This document shows, in pieces, positions 46,197 to 54,280 of a stretch of DNA of 64,000 nt. This DNA comes from Pseudomonadota bacterium (GTDB lineage Bacteria; Myxococcota_A; UBA796; UBA9615), in the NCBI GenBank assembly GCA_024229515.1, contig JAAESI010000048.1, forward strand, positions 124,001-188,000, given 5' to 3'. Below the pieces are notes generated by a model. The model was not told the DNA's origin. It worked only from the letters and a program-made list of their open reading frames with translations, and did no database searches. Every line of letters begins with the position of its first letter. Position 1 is the first letter of the stretch. The position numbers and the translations under genes were made by a program.

Positions 46197-47828
46197 TCAG
46201 CCGTCGGGGTGCGTAACGGACTGCACGCGCTCGACCTCGACCCCCTCGAGCACCGTGACTTCACCGTCCGGCCAGCGGACCCGCACAGTCACCGGCCCGT
46301 CCTCGTCGCCCAGCCCGAAGTGCAGGCGCGCGGGCCCCTGCGCCTGTCCGCGCCCCCCGAGCATGTGCCGGGTGCGCGTGCGTGAGGCCGTCTCGACCTC
46401 GACTCGTGCGCCGAAGCCCTGCCGGTTCAGCGGCGGCCCGTCGAGCCGGACCTCGAGCCAGACGCCCTCGGTGCAGAGGTTCATCATCAGCAGCGGGTAG
46501 CCGGAGTTGCTGGCGGTGATGAGATCGAGGAAGCCGTCGCCGTCGAAGTCCCCCGTCGCGAGTCCCCAGTGCGGCGTCTCATCGTCGAACCCGATGGCGG
46601 CGCTGACGTCCTCGAAGCCGCCTCCAGGGAGCCCGAGCCACAGCAGGTCCGGGTAGCTCTTGTTGGGGTCGGCGGGCGCGGAACTCTGCACCGCGTCGAG
46701 GGCGCCGTCGTTGTTCAGGTCGACCAGATCGAGGCTCCACCCCACGGTCCCGTGCTCGCCCGCCGGCGCCGCCGGCTCGAGGCCGAGGTCGGCTCCGGAC
46801 TCGACGAAGCTTCCGCCGTCCGACAGCCAGCAGCGGATCGGCCCGCGGCCGGGGGCGCACCAGTCGACGATCCCGTCCTCGTTGAGGTCCACGCCGTCCA
46901 CGCCGTGCGCCGCGATGTCGAGGTCGAACCCGAGGGCCTCGGTCGCGTCGACGAAGGCGCCGTCGCCGTCGTTCCGGAAGATCGCGGAGCTCGGCCCGGC
47001 GTCCCCCAGCAGGAGCAGGTCGAGGTCCCCGTCGCCGTCGAGATCACCGGCCGTCGCCGCCTGGACGCTGAGGCCGCCGAGGGCGGGGGTCAGCACCACC
47101 CACTCCTCGAAGACGCCGCCGTCCTGAAGGAGGAGCCGGTGGACGAGGCCGTCGAGCTCGTCGTCGCCCCCCCCGAACCGCTGGGTCGGCGCGATCAGGT
47201 CGAGGTCGTTGTCCCCGTCGATGTCGACGAGCTGGTTGGTCAGGAAGACGTAGTCACTGCCGTCGGGATCGCGAAACAGATCGACGCGGGGCTCGAACCC
47301 CATGCCGCCGAGGTTTCGCGCCAGCGTCAGCCACCCCGGCCCTCCCTGGATGACGTCCGAGAGGCCGTCCCCGTCCAGATCCGCGAGGCTCAGGCCGGCC
47401 GGCGGATCCGGGGGGAAGTCGCCGATGCTGACCGCCTCGGGGTGCAGCGTGAACTGCCCCGCGCCGTCGTTCTCCCACAGCGAGATCCCCTCGACGGTGG
47501 GGTACGCGAGGATGTCCAGGTCGCCGTCGCCGTCCAGGTCGTGGGCGGCGATGTTCGCGTGCCCGCCGCCGCCGCCGTCGGGGTTCGGGTCGAACATCTC
47601 GAACTCGATGCCGCGGGCGACGCCCTCGTCGGCGAACCGGGGACCGTCGGTGCAAGGGACCGCGTCGTCGTCGTCGGTGGCGTCGTCGTCGTCGACGGCC
47701 GAGTCGTCGTCGTCGTCGGAGGTGTCGTCGTCGCCCGGGCCCGGACCGGAGCATCCGGCGAGCGCGAGCACGACAAAAAGCAGCAGCGTGCGCCAGTCGC
47801 GCACTCGAAGGCTCGGGCCGGGATTCAT
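46197..47828 (-). CDS. FG-GAP beta-propeller lipoprotein with ASPIC/UnbV domain
   Basis: A 543-residue lipoprotein. The signal ends LALAGC, then an Asp/Ser linker. The propeller blades repeat calcium-binding DxDxDGxxD loops (AAHDLDGDGDLDILA, ADLDGDGLSDVIQGG, VDIDGDNDLDLIAP, AGDLDGDGDLDLLLLG, VDLNEDGIVDWC, TGDFDGDGFLDLITASN). The C-terminal 90 residues (FGARVEVETASRTRTRHMLGG, VTVRVRWPDGEV) are an ASPIC/UnbV domain. Such proteins bind ligands or surfaces outside the cell. Confidence 0.85.
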   Translation of the reverse strand: MNPGPSLRVRDWRTLLLFVVLALAGCSGPGPGDDDTSDDDDDSAVDDDDATDDDDAVPCTDGPRFADEGVARGIEFEMFDPNPDGGGGGHANIAAHDLDGDGDLDILAYPTVEGISLWENDGAGQFTLHPEAVSIGDFPPDPPAGLSLADLDGDGLSDVIQGGPGWLTLARNLGGMGFEPRVDLFRDPDGSDYVFLTNQLVDIDGDNDLDLIAPTQRFGGGDDELDGLVHRLLLQDGGVFEEWVVLTPALGGLSVQAATAGDLDGDGDLDLLLLGDAGPSSAIFRNDGDGAFVDATEALGFDLDIAAHGVDGVDLNEDGIVDWCAPGRGPIRCWLSDGGSFVESGADLGLEPAAPAGEHGTVGWSLDLVDLNNDGALDAVQSSAPADPNKSYPDLLWLGLPGGGFEDVSAAIGFDDETPHWGLATGDFDGDGFLDLITASNSGYPLLMMNLCTEGVWLEVRLDGPPLNRQGFGARVEVETASRTRTRHMLGGRGQAQGPARLHFGLGDEDGPVTVRVRWPDGEVTVLEGVEVERVQSVTHPDG

Positions 47829-47948
47829 GTGCCGGCCATTGTGTCTGGACCGACCCCGCAAGGGTAGTCAGACGTCAGGACTTCGGGTGGGTCCGTCCCC
47901 CCTGCGAGACCCCTTCCAACCGTGGTAAGGAGGTCCCCTCACCGTCCC

Positions 47949-48416
47949 ATGATGTCACCCTCACCAGCCGACGCCCCCACCGGGGTCATGCGCCCGGGCC
48001 ACCGGAAGCTCCTGCTGGGCTTCCTCGCGGCCTGCTTTTTCGGCCAGACCGCCCTCGTTTACTCCGATCCCACGCCGACGACGCCGTTGTCCGAAGAGGC
48101 CCTCGGGGGGGCGCGGACGTGGCACGCGAACAACTGCCAGAGCTGCCACCAGATCTACGGCTTCGGGGGCTTCCTCGGCCCGGACCTGACCAACGTCGCC
48201 GCGCGGTACCCGGGTACGGCGCTGGACGGCTGGCTGACGCACGTGCTCGCGGGGACGGGCCAGATGCCTCACTTCGCCCTCGACGAGGGGGAGCGGGCGG
48301 GGCTCGCCGCGTTCCTGCGGGAGGTCGACACCACCGGCATCGGCCAGGCCCGGGTGGGTCCCGGGGACTCCGGTGGGTTCGCCGCCGGTGAGCTCCCGTG
48401 GTGGGAGTACGAGTGA
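47949..48416 (+). CDS. norC: NorC-like monoheme cytochrome c subunit
   Basis: About 155 residues. An N-terminal membrane anchor (LLLGFLAACFFGQTALVY) is followed by a cytochrome c domain with one CxxCH (NNCQSCHQIYGFGG) and a likely axial Met in GTGQMPHF. The motif CQSCHQIYG-x-GGFLGPDLTN is the NorC pattern. It passes electrons to the catalytic subunit of nitric oxide reductase. The gene overlaps the NorB-like gene by GTGA. Three in-frame ATGs (47949, 47952, 47988) are possible; AAGGAGG lies 14 bases before the first, which is farther than usual. Confidence 0.8.
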   Translation: MMSPSPADAPTGVMRPGHRKLLLGFLAACFFGQTALVYSDPTPTTPLSEEALGGARTWHANNCQSCHQIYGFGGFLGPDLTNVAARYPGTALDGWLTHVLAGTGQMPHFALDEGERAGLAAFLREVDTTGIGQARVGPGDSGGFAAGELPWWEYE

Positions 48417-49915
48417 CGGTCCCCGCGCCCGCCGCCGACCAGGTCTCGCGCCGGTACGCCACCCTGACGTTCGTCCGAGGGGCGCTCGCGGCGCTGATGG
48501 TGGCGTTGGCGGTGGGGCTGCTGTCGGCGCTGTACTCGGTGCCGGCGCTGGGCGAGTCTATGCGCAAGCTGGGAATCCAGTTCACCGCGCTGCGCCCCCT
48601 GCACACCATCTTCGCGTCGGCCTGGATCTTCCTCGGGGGGATGGCGGTGGTGCATCGCTTCCTCCAGGAGGAGGGAGGCCCCCTGAAGCCGGGCGAGCGG
48701 CTCCGCCTCCGCGGTCAGGTGCTCCTGTGGGCGTTCGCGGGGCTGGGGATCCTGATCACGCTGCCCCTGGGCATCACGTCGGGCCGCGAGTACATGGGCC
48801 ACCACCCGCTGCTGTCGATCCCGATCTTCGCGGGCTGGCTGCTGTTCTGTTGGAACTACTTCGGGATCGCGGGCCGAGGATTCTGGCAGCGCCCCGTCTA
48901 CGTGATGATGTGGGCCGTAGGCTCCCTGTTCTTCGTCTACACCTTCACCGAGCAGCACGCCTACCTGCTGCCGGGGGTGTTCGGCGACCCCGTGGTGGAC
49001 CGGCAGATCCAGTGGAAGGCGTGCGGCACCCTGGTCGGCAGCTTCAACCTGTTCGTCTACGGGACCGCGATCTTCCTGGGCGAGAAGATCACGGGCGACA
49101 AGAGCTACGGCCAGTCGCGCACGGCGTGGGCGCTGCTGGGGATCGGGCTGCTCAACTCGTTCACCAACTACACCCACCACACCTACCACCTGCCGCAGTC
49201 CCACCTCGTGAAGTGGATCGGCTTCTGCGTGTCGATGACCGAGCTGCTGATCCTCCTGAAGGTGGTCGGTGAGCTGTCGGCGCTGGTCCGGGCCGAGTCC
49301 GAGGGAGGGCGGACCGAGACGGCGGCCGGCCGGTGCGTCACGCGGATCCTCCTGGGCTCTGCGAAGTGGTGGACGGCGGCGATGCTGGTCTCCTCGATCC
49401 TGATCTCCGTGCCCCCCCTGAACGCGCTGGTGCACGGCACCTACGTGGTCACGGGGCACGCGATGGGCACGACGATCGGCATCGACACGATGATCCTGCT
49501 GGCGGCGATGTCGTGGCTGCTGCGCGAGCGGCCGTCCACCGAGGTCGGCGTCCGCAAGCCGGTGGACTGCAAGCAGATCTGCCGCACCGCGATCGGCCTC
49601 AACATCGCCGCCGGGGCGCTCGCCTTCTGGCTCCACTTCGCTGGCCTCGTCGACGGCGTGACCCGCTACCTCCACCCCGTCGGCGCGGGTCAGGCGTTCG
49701 CCTACCGGCCCGCGTGGCTGCAGGCGAGCATCGGGCCCGTGTTCGCCATCTGCGGCCTCGCCCTGTTCGGGTTCTTCGTCATGCTGCTGCGCCGGTGGGT
49801 GCCCGTGGCGTTCGCCCCCTTCGACCCGGAGATGCTGGGGGAGCCGGTGTCGGGGTGGCCGCTGGAGCAGTCGCCCGAGGAGCGCGAGGATCCCTCGGGC
49901 ATCCCGGCCTGCTGA
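48413..49915 (+). CDS. norB: NorB-like heme-copper oxidase family catalytic subunit
   Basis: A 500-residue membrane protein with about twelve helices. Candidate metal-binding His clusters are LRPLHTIFASAWIFLGG (low-spin heme), FTEQHAYLLPGVF and NYTHHTYHLPQ (active-site iron) and LVHGTYVVTGHAMG (heme ligands). Together with the adjacent NorC-like gene this is the cNOR arrangement, which reduces two NO to N2O at the cytoplasmic membrane. It lacks the N-terminal quinol-oxidising extension of qNOR. Whether it is a classical cNOR or a related subclass cannot be settled from motifs alone. No nitrite reductase or Nor accessory genes are nearby. Confidence 0.78.
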   Translation: MTVPAPAADQVSRRYATLTFVRGALAALMVALAVGLLSALYSVPALGESMRKLGIQFTALRPLHTIFASAWIFLGGMAVVHRFLQEEGGPLKPGERLRLRGQVLLWAFAGLGILITLPLGITSGREYMGHHPLLSIPIFAGWLLFCWNYFGIAGRGFWQRPVYVMMWAVGSLFFVYTFTEQHAYLLPGVFGDPVVDRQIQWKACGTLVGSFNLFVYGTAIFLGEKITGDKSYGQSRTAWALLGIGLLNSFTNYTHHTYHLPQSHLVKWIGFCVSMTELLILLKVVGELSALVRAESEGGRTETAAGRCVTRILLGSAKWWTAAMLVSSILISVPPLNALVHGTYVVTGHAMGTTIGIDTMILLAAMSWLLRERPSTEVGVRKPVDCKQICRTAIGLNIAAGALAFWLHFAGLVDGVTRYLHPVGAGQAFAYRPAWLQASIGPVFAICGLALFGFFVMLLRRWVPVAFAPFDPEMLGEPVSGWPLEQSPEEREDPSGIPAC

Positions 49916-49920
49916 TCGAC

Positions 49921-50631
49921 ATGGCTGACAGCAACACCCAGGGCATGAGCGCCAGGACCGGTCTCCTCGCCGGTTGCGCGGTGGGGTTCCTGTTTGCGGT
50001 CTGCCTCGGCGTCGTCGGCTTCGCGGTCGCGGTGCGCACGTCCGCCGCGCCGCCCCCGCCGCCCCCGACGCCCGAGGAGATCTGCCGATTGGCCATCACC
50101 AAGACCGCGGAGGTGCGAGGCGAGTCGCTGTCGTTCAGTGAGCTCGAGGAGATCATCGCGGAGTGCGCCCAGGGCTACCTCGACGACCCCGAGGCCCGAA
50201 CGTTGATCGACTGCCTGGCCGAGGCCCCCGACGGTGCGGCGACGGAGGCCTGCATGGACGACCCGATGGCGCTGCGGTCCAGGCGCTCCGAGGCGCCCAT
50301 GAACGTCGACGGGATCCGAACGGCGGAGAAGGCCTACCACGCCGAGTGGGACGCGTTCACCACCGCGGGTTGGACCCCCCCGCGGCTGTACGGCGAGGAC
50401 CCGGGCTCCTTCACGGGCGGCGGGCTCGACGCCTTCTACAACCTCGGCTGGATGGCGGACGGTCAAATCCGCTGCCGCTACCGGACCACGGCCTACAACA
50501 AGGCCTCGTCCGCGGCTGACGACTTCGTGGTCGAGGCGGAGTGCGACATCGACGGGGACGGGATCAACGCCGTCTACCGGGCCAACCGCGCCGCCAAGGC
50601 GGCGATGGTGACGCCGGACGACGTCTACTGA
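49921..50631 (+). CDS. Membrane-anchored pilin-like protein
   Basis: A 236-residue protein starting five bases after norB. One N-terminal helix (GLLAGCAVGFLFAVCLGVVGFAVAV) is followed by a Pro-rich linker, a small helical part and a type IV pilin-like globular segment (NVDGIRTAEKAYHAEWDAF, AFYNLGWMADGQIRCRY, VEAECDIDGDGINAVY) as seen in many myxobacterial PilA-like proteins. It lacks a prepilin cleavage site, so it probably stays anchored. The link to the nor genes is by position only. Confidence 0.6.
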   Translation: MADSNTQGMSARTGLLAGCAVGFLFAVCLGVVGFAVAVRTSAAPPPPPPTPEEICRLAITKTAEVRGESLSFSELEEIIAECAQGYLDDPEARTLIDCLAEAPDGAATEACMDDPMALRSRRSEAPMNVDGIRTAEKAYHAEWDAFTTAGWTPPRLYGEDPGSFTGGGLDAFYNLGWMADGQIRCRYRTTAYNKASSAADDFVVEAECDIDGDGINAVYRANRAAKAAMVTPDDVY

Positions 50632-50721
50632 TCGCGGCGCCTGCGATCGCGCGCCTATGACGACCATGGAGCGGATCGTGTTTCCGGCGGTTACGAGATC
50701 TGTAGGGATTAGGAGAGCGCT

Positions 50722-51324
50722 TTGGCGTCACGTTTCAAGATTCGCGATCGTCTGAAGAACCTCGCGCAGCCGTCCGCGAGCCCCGGCGGCGTCGGCACCA
50801 CGGGCTCGCCGACCTCGCAAGCGCTGCAGGCCGAACTCGGCACCGGAGCGCAGGCCTTCGGGTTCTACAAGAACCGGGTGCACGACCACCTCAAGCCGTG
50901 GATGTCGGAGTACATCGCCACGGCGGACGTGGTGTTCGTGGCTTCCGTGGCCGCCAACGGCGACCTCGACTGCTCGTCCAAGTTCGGACACCCGGGCTTC
51001 GTCCGGGTGCTCGACACAAAGACCATCGCGATCCCCCTGTACTCCGGCAACGGCGTGCACGCGACGCTCGGGAACGTCGTCGACAACCCCAAGGTGGGGC
51101 TGTGCTTCTGGAAGCCGCACGCCGAGGTCGTCTCCCTGCAGCTCAACGGCGGCGTGACCATCGTCGAGGCGTCCGATGAGGCCGCCCGGCGCTTCCCCGC
51201 GATAGAGGAAGACGAGGGCCGATCCGCGGTGCGCTGGATGGTCGTCGAGGTCCACGAGAGCTACATGCGCTGTGCTCGCCACACCTCGCTGATCGAGGGG
51301 CGCGAGGAGGAAGTGGCGCCCTAG
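50722..51324 (+). CDS. Pyridoxamine 5'-phosphate oxidase-like flavoprotein
   Basis: A 200-residue protein with the split-barrel FMN-binding look: MSEYIATADVVFVASVAANGDLDCSSKFGHPGFV and IAIPLYSGNGVHATLGNVVDNPKVGLCF are close to the PNPOx-like superfamily. AGGAG lies seven bases before the TTG start at 50722. The likely role is an FMN-dependent reductase or oxidase of unknown substrate. Confidence 0.7.
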   Translation: MASRFKIRDRLKNLAQPSASPGGVGTTGSPTSQALQAELGTGAQAFGFYKNRVHDHLKPWMSEYIATADVVFVASVAANGDLDCSSKFGHPGFVRVLDTKTIAIPLYSGNGVHATLGNVVDNPKVGLCFWKPHAEVVSLQLNGGVTIVEASDEAARRFPAIEEDEGRSAVRWMVVEVHESYMRCARHTSLIEGREEEVAP

Positions 51325-51428
51325 TCCGCCAAGGACTGGCGACGATCAGAGCGGGTCGACGACGGACTTCTACACTCCAGATGCCGGAACCGTATGGGCG
51401 ACATGCCCCGTTCCGGCTCGGAGGCTCG

Positions 51429-52937
51429 ATGACTCGCAAGACAGTAGCCATGGTCATGCCGCGGACGGGACCGACCCTTCTATTCGCCCCTTACAACTAC
51501 ATGGCCCTCTCGACGGATCTGAAGGCCCGTGGGTACGACCCCCTGATCCTGGACTGCAGGCTCGAGGACGTGAAGGGCCGGCTGCTGTCGGCGGACGTGC
51601 GCCCGAACCTGGCGGCTGTCTGCTTCACCTCGATGATGGGGCCGCAGCTGTCGTACGCGCTGGACGACAGCGGATGGGTGCGCGAGCACATCCCCGAGGT
51701 GCCGACCATCTGGGGCGGCATCCTGCCCACCGAGCTGCCGGAGCTGTGCGCCGAGCACCCCGCGATCAGCCTCGTGATCAAGGGATGGGGCGAAGGCAAG
51801 CTGCCCGACGTGCTCGATCGCTACGCCGACGGCTCTTCGCTGGAGGACGTGCCCGGGCTGATCTGGCAGGAGCCCGGCGGCGAGCTCAAGGAGACCGAGC
51901 GCGAGCCCGCGCGGGACCACCCGCCGCTCGTGTACGACTGGGACGCCGTCGACCTCAACCCCTTCATCATGCAGGGGTACGGCCTCGGCAACCGCACGCT
52001 GGTGATGATCACCACCCGCGGTTGCCCCCACAAATGCACCTTCTGTTACGGACCCCAGTTCCACGGCTCGACGTGGACCGGGCAGACCGCCGAAGAGGTG
52101 CTCGCCGACATCGACCTGCTGGCGAAGCGCTACAGCTTCGACTCGATCTTCTTCAACGACGACAACTTCGCCGTGAAGTGGAGCCGCACGGTCAAGATCG
52201 TCGAGGGCTGCAAGGCCCGCGGCCTGACCTACGGCCTGTCGTTCCACGCCAGCTACCTCAACGAGCAGCGCATCGGGTTCCTCAAGAACACCGGCTGCGT
52301 GCGGCTGTACTGGGGGCCCGAGTCCGGCTCCAACCGGATGCTGAAGATCCTCAAGAAGGACGCGACCGCGGAGATGAACCTCAAGATCGCCGAGGCGGCG
52401 GCGCGCCACGATCTGGGCGCCTTGATGGGCTTCATGGTGGGCCACCCCGAGGAGACCGAAGCCGACCTGCAGCTGACGCTCAACCACATCGACGAGCTGC
52501 TGGCGATCCACCCCGGGCTCGACATCTCGGACATCAAGATCTTCACGCCGTACCCCGGCACCGAGTTCTACGACGACGCGCTCGCGCATGGCTTCGTGCC
52601 CCCCAAGCGGCTCGAGGACTGGGCCAGCTTCTACTGGAACAAGGCCAACACGCCGTGGCTCAGCCACTCCGAGAAGAAGCGGCTGGAGCTGATCTCCTAC
52701 ACGTCGCTGTGTGCCTTCGCGACGTGGCGGACCGAGGGGCTCAACCCCGTCCAGAACCGACTCACGCGGATCCTCAACAAGGTCGAGCGGAAGCGCTGGG
52801 ATGCGCGCCACTTCGATCACGCGCCCGAGCTCTGGCTGCTCCAGAAGTACGTCGACCTCCACCGGCTCGACGGCGGCGCCGCCCGCCAGGCCTGGCAGAA
52901 GGTGCGCAAGATGGCGGACCGCCTCAACGTCCGCTGA
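51429..52937 (+). CDS. B12-binding-type radical SAM enzyme
   Basis: A 502-residue protein. The N-terminal 150 residues have the Rossmann-like form of a cobalamin-binding domain (AVCFTSMMGPQLSYAL, TIWGGILPTELPEL) but no DxHxxG, so base-off cobalamin binding is likely. The radical SAM motif CxxxCxxC is CPHKCTFCYGP. Downstream, FFNDDNFAVKW, WGPESGSNRML and MVGHPEETEADL are typical of the class B methylase/cyclase type. GGAGG lies four bases before ATG 51429. Such enzymes often methylate or rearrange natural products and cofactors. Substrate unknown. Confidence 0.82.
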   Translation: MTRKTVAMVMPRTGPTLLFAPYNYMALSTDLKARGYDPLILDCRLEDVKGRLLSADVRPNLAAVCFTSMMGPQLSYALDDSGWVREHIPEVPTIWGGILPTELPELCAEHPAISLVIKGWGEGKLPDVLDRYADGSSLEDVPGLIWQEPGGELKETEREPARDHPPLVYDWDAVDLNPFIMQGYGLGNRTLVMITTRGCPHKCTFCYGPQFHGSTWTGQTAEEVLADIDLLAKRYSFDSIFFNDDNFAVKWSRTVKIVEGCKARGLTYGLSFHASYLNEQRIGFLKNTGCVRLYWGPESGSNRMLKILKKDATAEMNLKIAEAAARHDLGALMGFMVGHPEETEADLQLTLNHIDELLAIHPGLDISDIKIFTPYPGTEFYDDALAHGFVPPKRLEDWASFYWNKANTPWLSHSEKKRLELISYTSLCAFATWRTEGLNPVQNRLTRILNKVERKRWDARHFDHAPELWLLQKYVDLHRLDGGAARQAWQKVRKMADRLNVR

Positions 52938-52998
52938 AACTGAACCGAGTCGCTGATCTTCTTGGTTGACGGGAGCGCGGATTCATCTTACTGATTGC

Positions 52999-53022
52999 CA
53001 GTCACTGACTGACAGTCACTGA
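52999..53022. promoter_or_regulatory. Probable TetR operator
   Basis: Two direct copies of CAGTCACTGA (52999-53008 and 53013-53022) are 14 bases apart, and between them lies the perfect dyad TGACTG-A-CAGTCA (53006-53018). The element sits immediately before the TetR start, the classical place for autorepression. Confidence 0.6.
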
Positions 53023-53029
53023 GGTGCCC

Positions 53030-53644
53030 GTGCCCGACAAACCGCTCTCGCCCCGCCAGCGCCGCAAAGCCGAGACCCGCCGTCTGCTCCGCGATACCGG
53101 CCAGCGCCTCTTCGGGGAGCTGGGGTTCGAGGCGACGTCGATCGGCGCGATCACCCGTGCCGCGGGGGTCGCCCACGGCACCTTCTACGTGCACTTCGCC
53201 ACCAAGGAGGTGCTGCTGGACGAGCTCCTCGCGGAGTTCAACGGCGGCCTGGCGACGCACCTGGCGCCCCTGTGGGCGGGGGCGGGGGGGATGCCTCTGG
53301 CGGAGTTGGTGGAGACCACGGCCGGGCTGTTCCTGGATCACTGGGGGGAGCACCGCGGGTTCGTCGAGATCTACGCCCGCCGCGTCGCCACCGGGCTCGC
53401 CCTCGAGCAGCTGCGGGACGGCCTCAACCCTCCGGCGGCGGACCTGCTGACGTCGGCGCTGGTTCAGCTCGCCTCCGACCAGAGCCTTCCCGAGCCCGAG
53501 CTCATCGCCCAGGGGCTGCTCGCGGCGTGGCTTCGGATCGGCATGCAGCACCTGTTCGGGGAAGGCGTCGGGCGTGCCCGCGCCACCGCCGCCCTCACCC
53601 ACATCACGCTGGGGGCGCTGACCCCCCTGAAGGACCGTCCATGA
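53030..53644 (+). CDS. TetR family transcriptional regulator
   Basis: A 204-residue regulator. The N-terminal helix-turn-helix is clear: RKAETRRLLRDTGQRLFGELGFEATSIGAITRAAGVAHGTFYVHFATKEVLLDELL, with G-T-F-Y-x-H-F typical of TetR. The C-terminal ligand domain has LFLDHWGEHRGFVEIY. GTG 53030 is preferred over GTG 53024 because GAGG lies five bases upstream. The stop overlaps the next small gene (ATGA). It probably represses itself and that gene through the palindrome at 52999-53022. Confidence 0.88.
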   Translation: MPDKPLSPRQRRKAETRRLLRDTGQRLFGELGFEATSIGAITRAAGVAHGTFYVHFATKEVLLDELLAEFNGGLATHLAPLWAGAGGMPLAELVETTAGLFLDHWGEHRGFVEIYARRVATGLALEQLRDGLNPPAADLLTSALVQLASDQSLPEPELIAQGLLAAWLRIGMQHLFGEGVGRARATAALTHITLGALTPLKDRP

Positions 53645-53820
53645 CCGCCGCCCTCGACCTCTTCACCCTCTCGTCCCGCCAGGACCGGCCCGACTGGGAG
53701 CGGCTCCACCGCGAAGCCGACGCGCTGGCCGCCGAGCTGCTGCCGACGCTCCGACGTCCGGCGTGCGGCCCCACCGCGTGGATCCGCAAGGGCGCAGCCG
53801 TCCTCACCGGGTGGGGTTGA
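53641..53820 (+). CDS. Short protein coupled to the TetR gene, possibly a gene remnant
   Basis: The ATG at 53641 overlaps the TetR stop by ATGA. It encodes 59 residues (TAALDLFTLSSRQDRPDWERLHREADALAAELL and a tail ending AAVLTGWG). The sequence looks like the helical N-terminus of a larger protein and is followed at once by a non-coding island, so it may be the 5' remnant of a target gene of the regulator. No family is recognised. Confidence 0.4.
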   Translation: MTAALDLFTLSSRQDRPDWERLHREADALAAELLPTLRRPACGPTAWIRKGAAVLTGWG

Positions 53821-53857
53821 GGCGTCGCCGCCGCTGGACGATGGCCGGGCTGGGGGG

Positions 53858-53944
53858 CCCCCTAAGGGGGACCTGGAGAACTCTTCGAGTTCCCCACAAC
53901 CCGTTGGAAAACCAGGGGTTTTCCACATCGACCACAGTGGACAA
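53858..53944. repeat. Stack of four hairpins with DnaA-box-like sequences
   Basis: Within 84 bases lie CCCCCTAAGGGGG (53858-53870), GAACTC-TTC-GAGTTC (53878-53892), TGGAAAACC-AGG-GGTTTTCCA (53905-53925) and TCCAC (53922-53926) paired with GTGGA (53937-53941), the last overlapping the third. TTTTCCACA (53919-53927) differs by one base from the DnaA box TTATCCACA; TTCCCCACA (53890-53898) and the minus-strand TTGTCCACT (53936-53944) differ by two. The density of dyads suggests a folded RNA or a replication/condensation protein site. Confidence 0.5.
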
Positions 53945-53945
53945 C

Positions 53946-54018
53946 GACGAGGATGACGGGGGGCGACGAGAAGGAGGGATGACGAGAGGAGGGACGACGA
54001 GAGGGGGGGGACGACGAG
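53946..54018 (+). repeat. Purine-rich tandem repeat, period about 16 bases
   Basis: GACGAG recurs at 53965, 53981, 53996 and 54013, spaced by 16, 15 and 17 bases, with G-rich purine tracts of 5-9 bases between copies. The plus strand is nearly all purine apart from the C of each GAC. It could form G-quadruplex or triplex structure. It is adjacent to the hairpin stack. Confidence 0.45.
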
Positions 54019-54280
54019 TCGGCCGGGGCGGCGCCGCAGGGTCGACTCCATGGTCGCCGACGCGGTGAGGGCCGCGCCGGGTCTTGGACGGCTGTCGGTG
54101 GACTCGAGCGGTCATGGGTCTGGTACCCCTGGCCCAAAGTCCTGACCGGTTTGCGCTGGCCCTTGCGGCCCCCGCCGCCCCCGGTGCCTCGTCGACGTAC
54201 CGGGGGTACGACTCCTCGGCCCGTGTACGAGGACCGCCATGCCTCACCGCAATCCCGGTCGGGACTTCCGGCCAGGAGGT

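Larger units (their letters stand above)
53821..54280. other. Non-coding island between convergent genes
   Basis: This 460-base stretch shows no gene I can support; its open frames are Pro/Arg/Ser-rich and lack starts. It contains a tight stack of hairpins (53858-53941), a purine-rich tandem repeat (53946-54018) and a further dyad (CGTACC-GGG-GGTACG at 54196-54210). It may be an RNA gene, a repeat element or a protein-binding locus. Confidence 0.5.

Noticed and set aside
53804..54247. Minus-strand frame of 147 codons in the hairpin island
   Set aside because: Composition is Pro/Arg/Ser from the purine repeat and hairpins; no start site and no domain.
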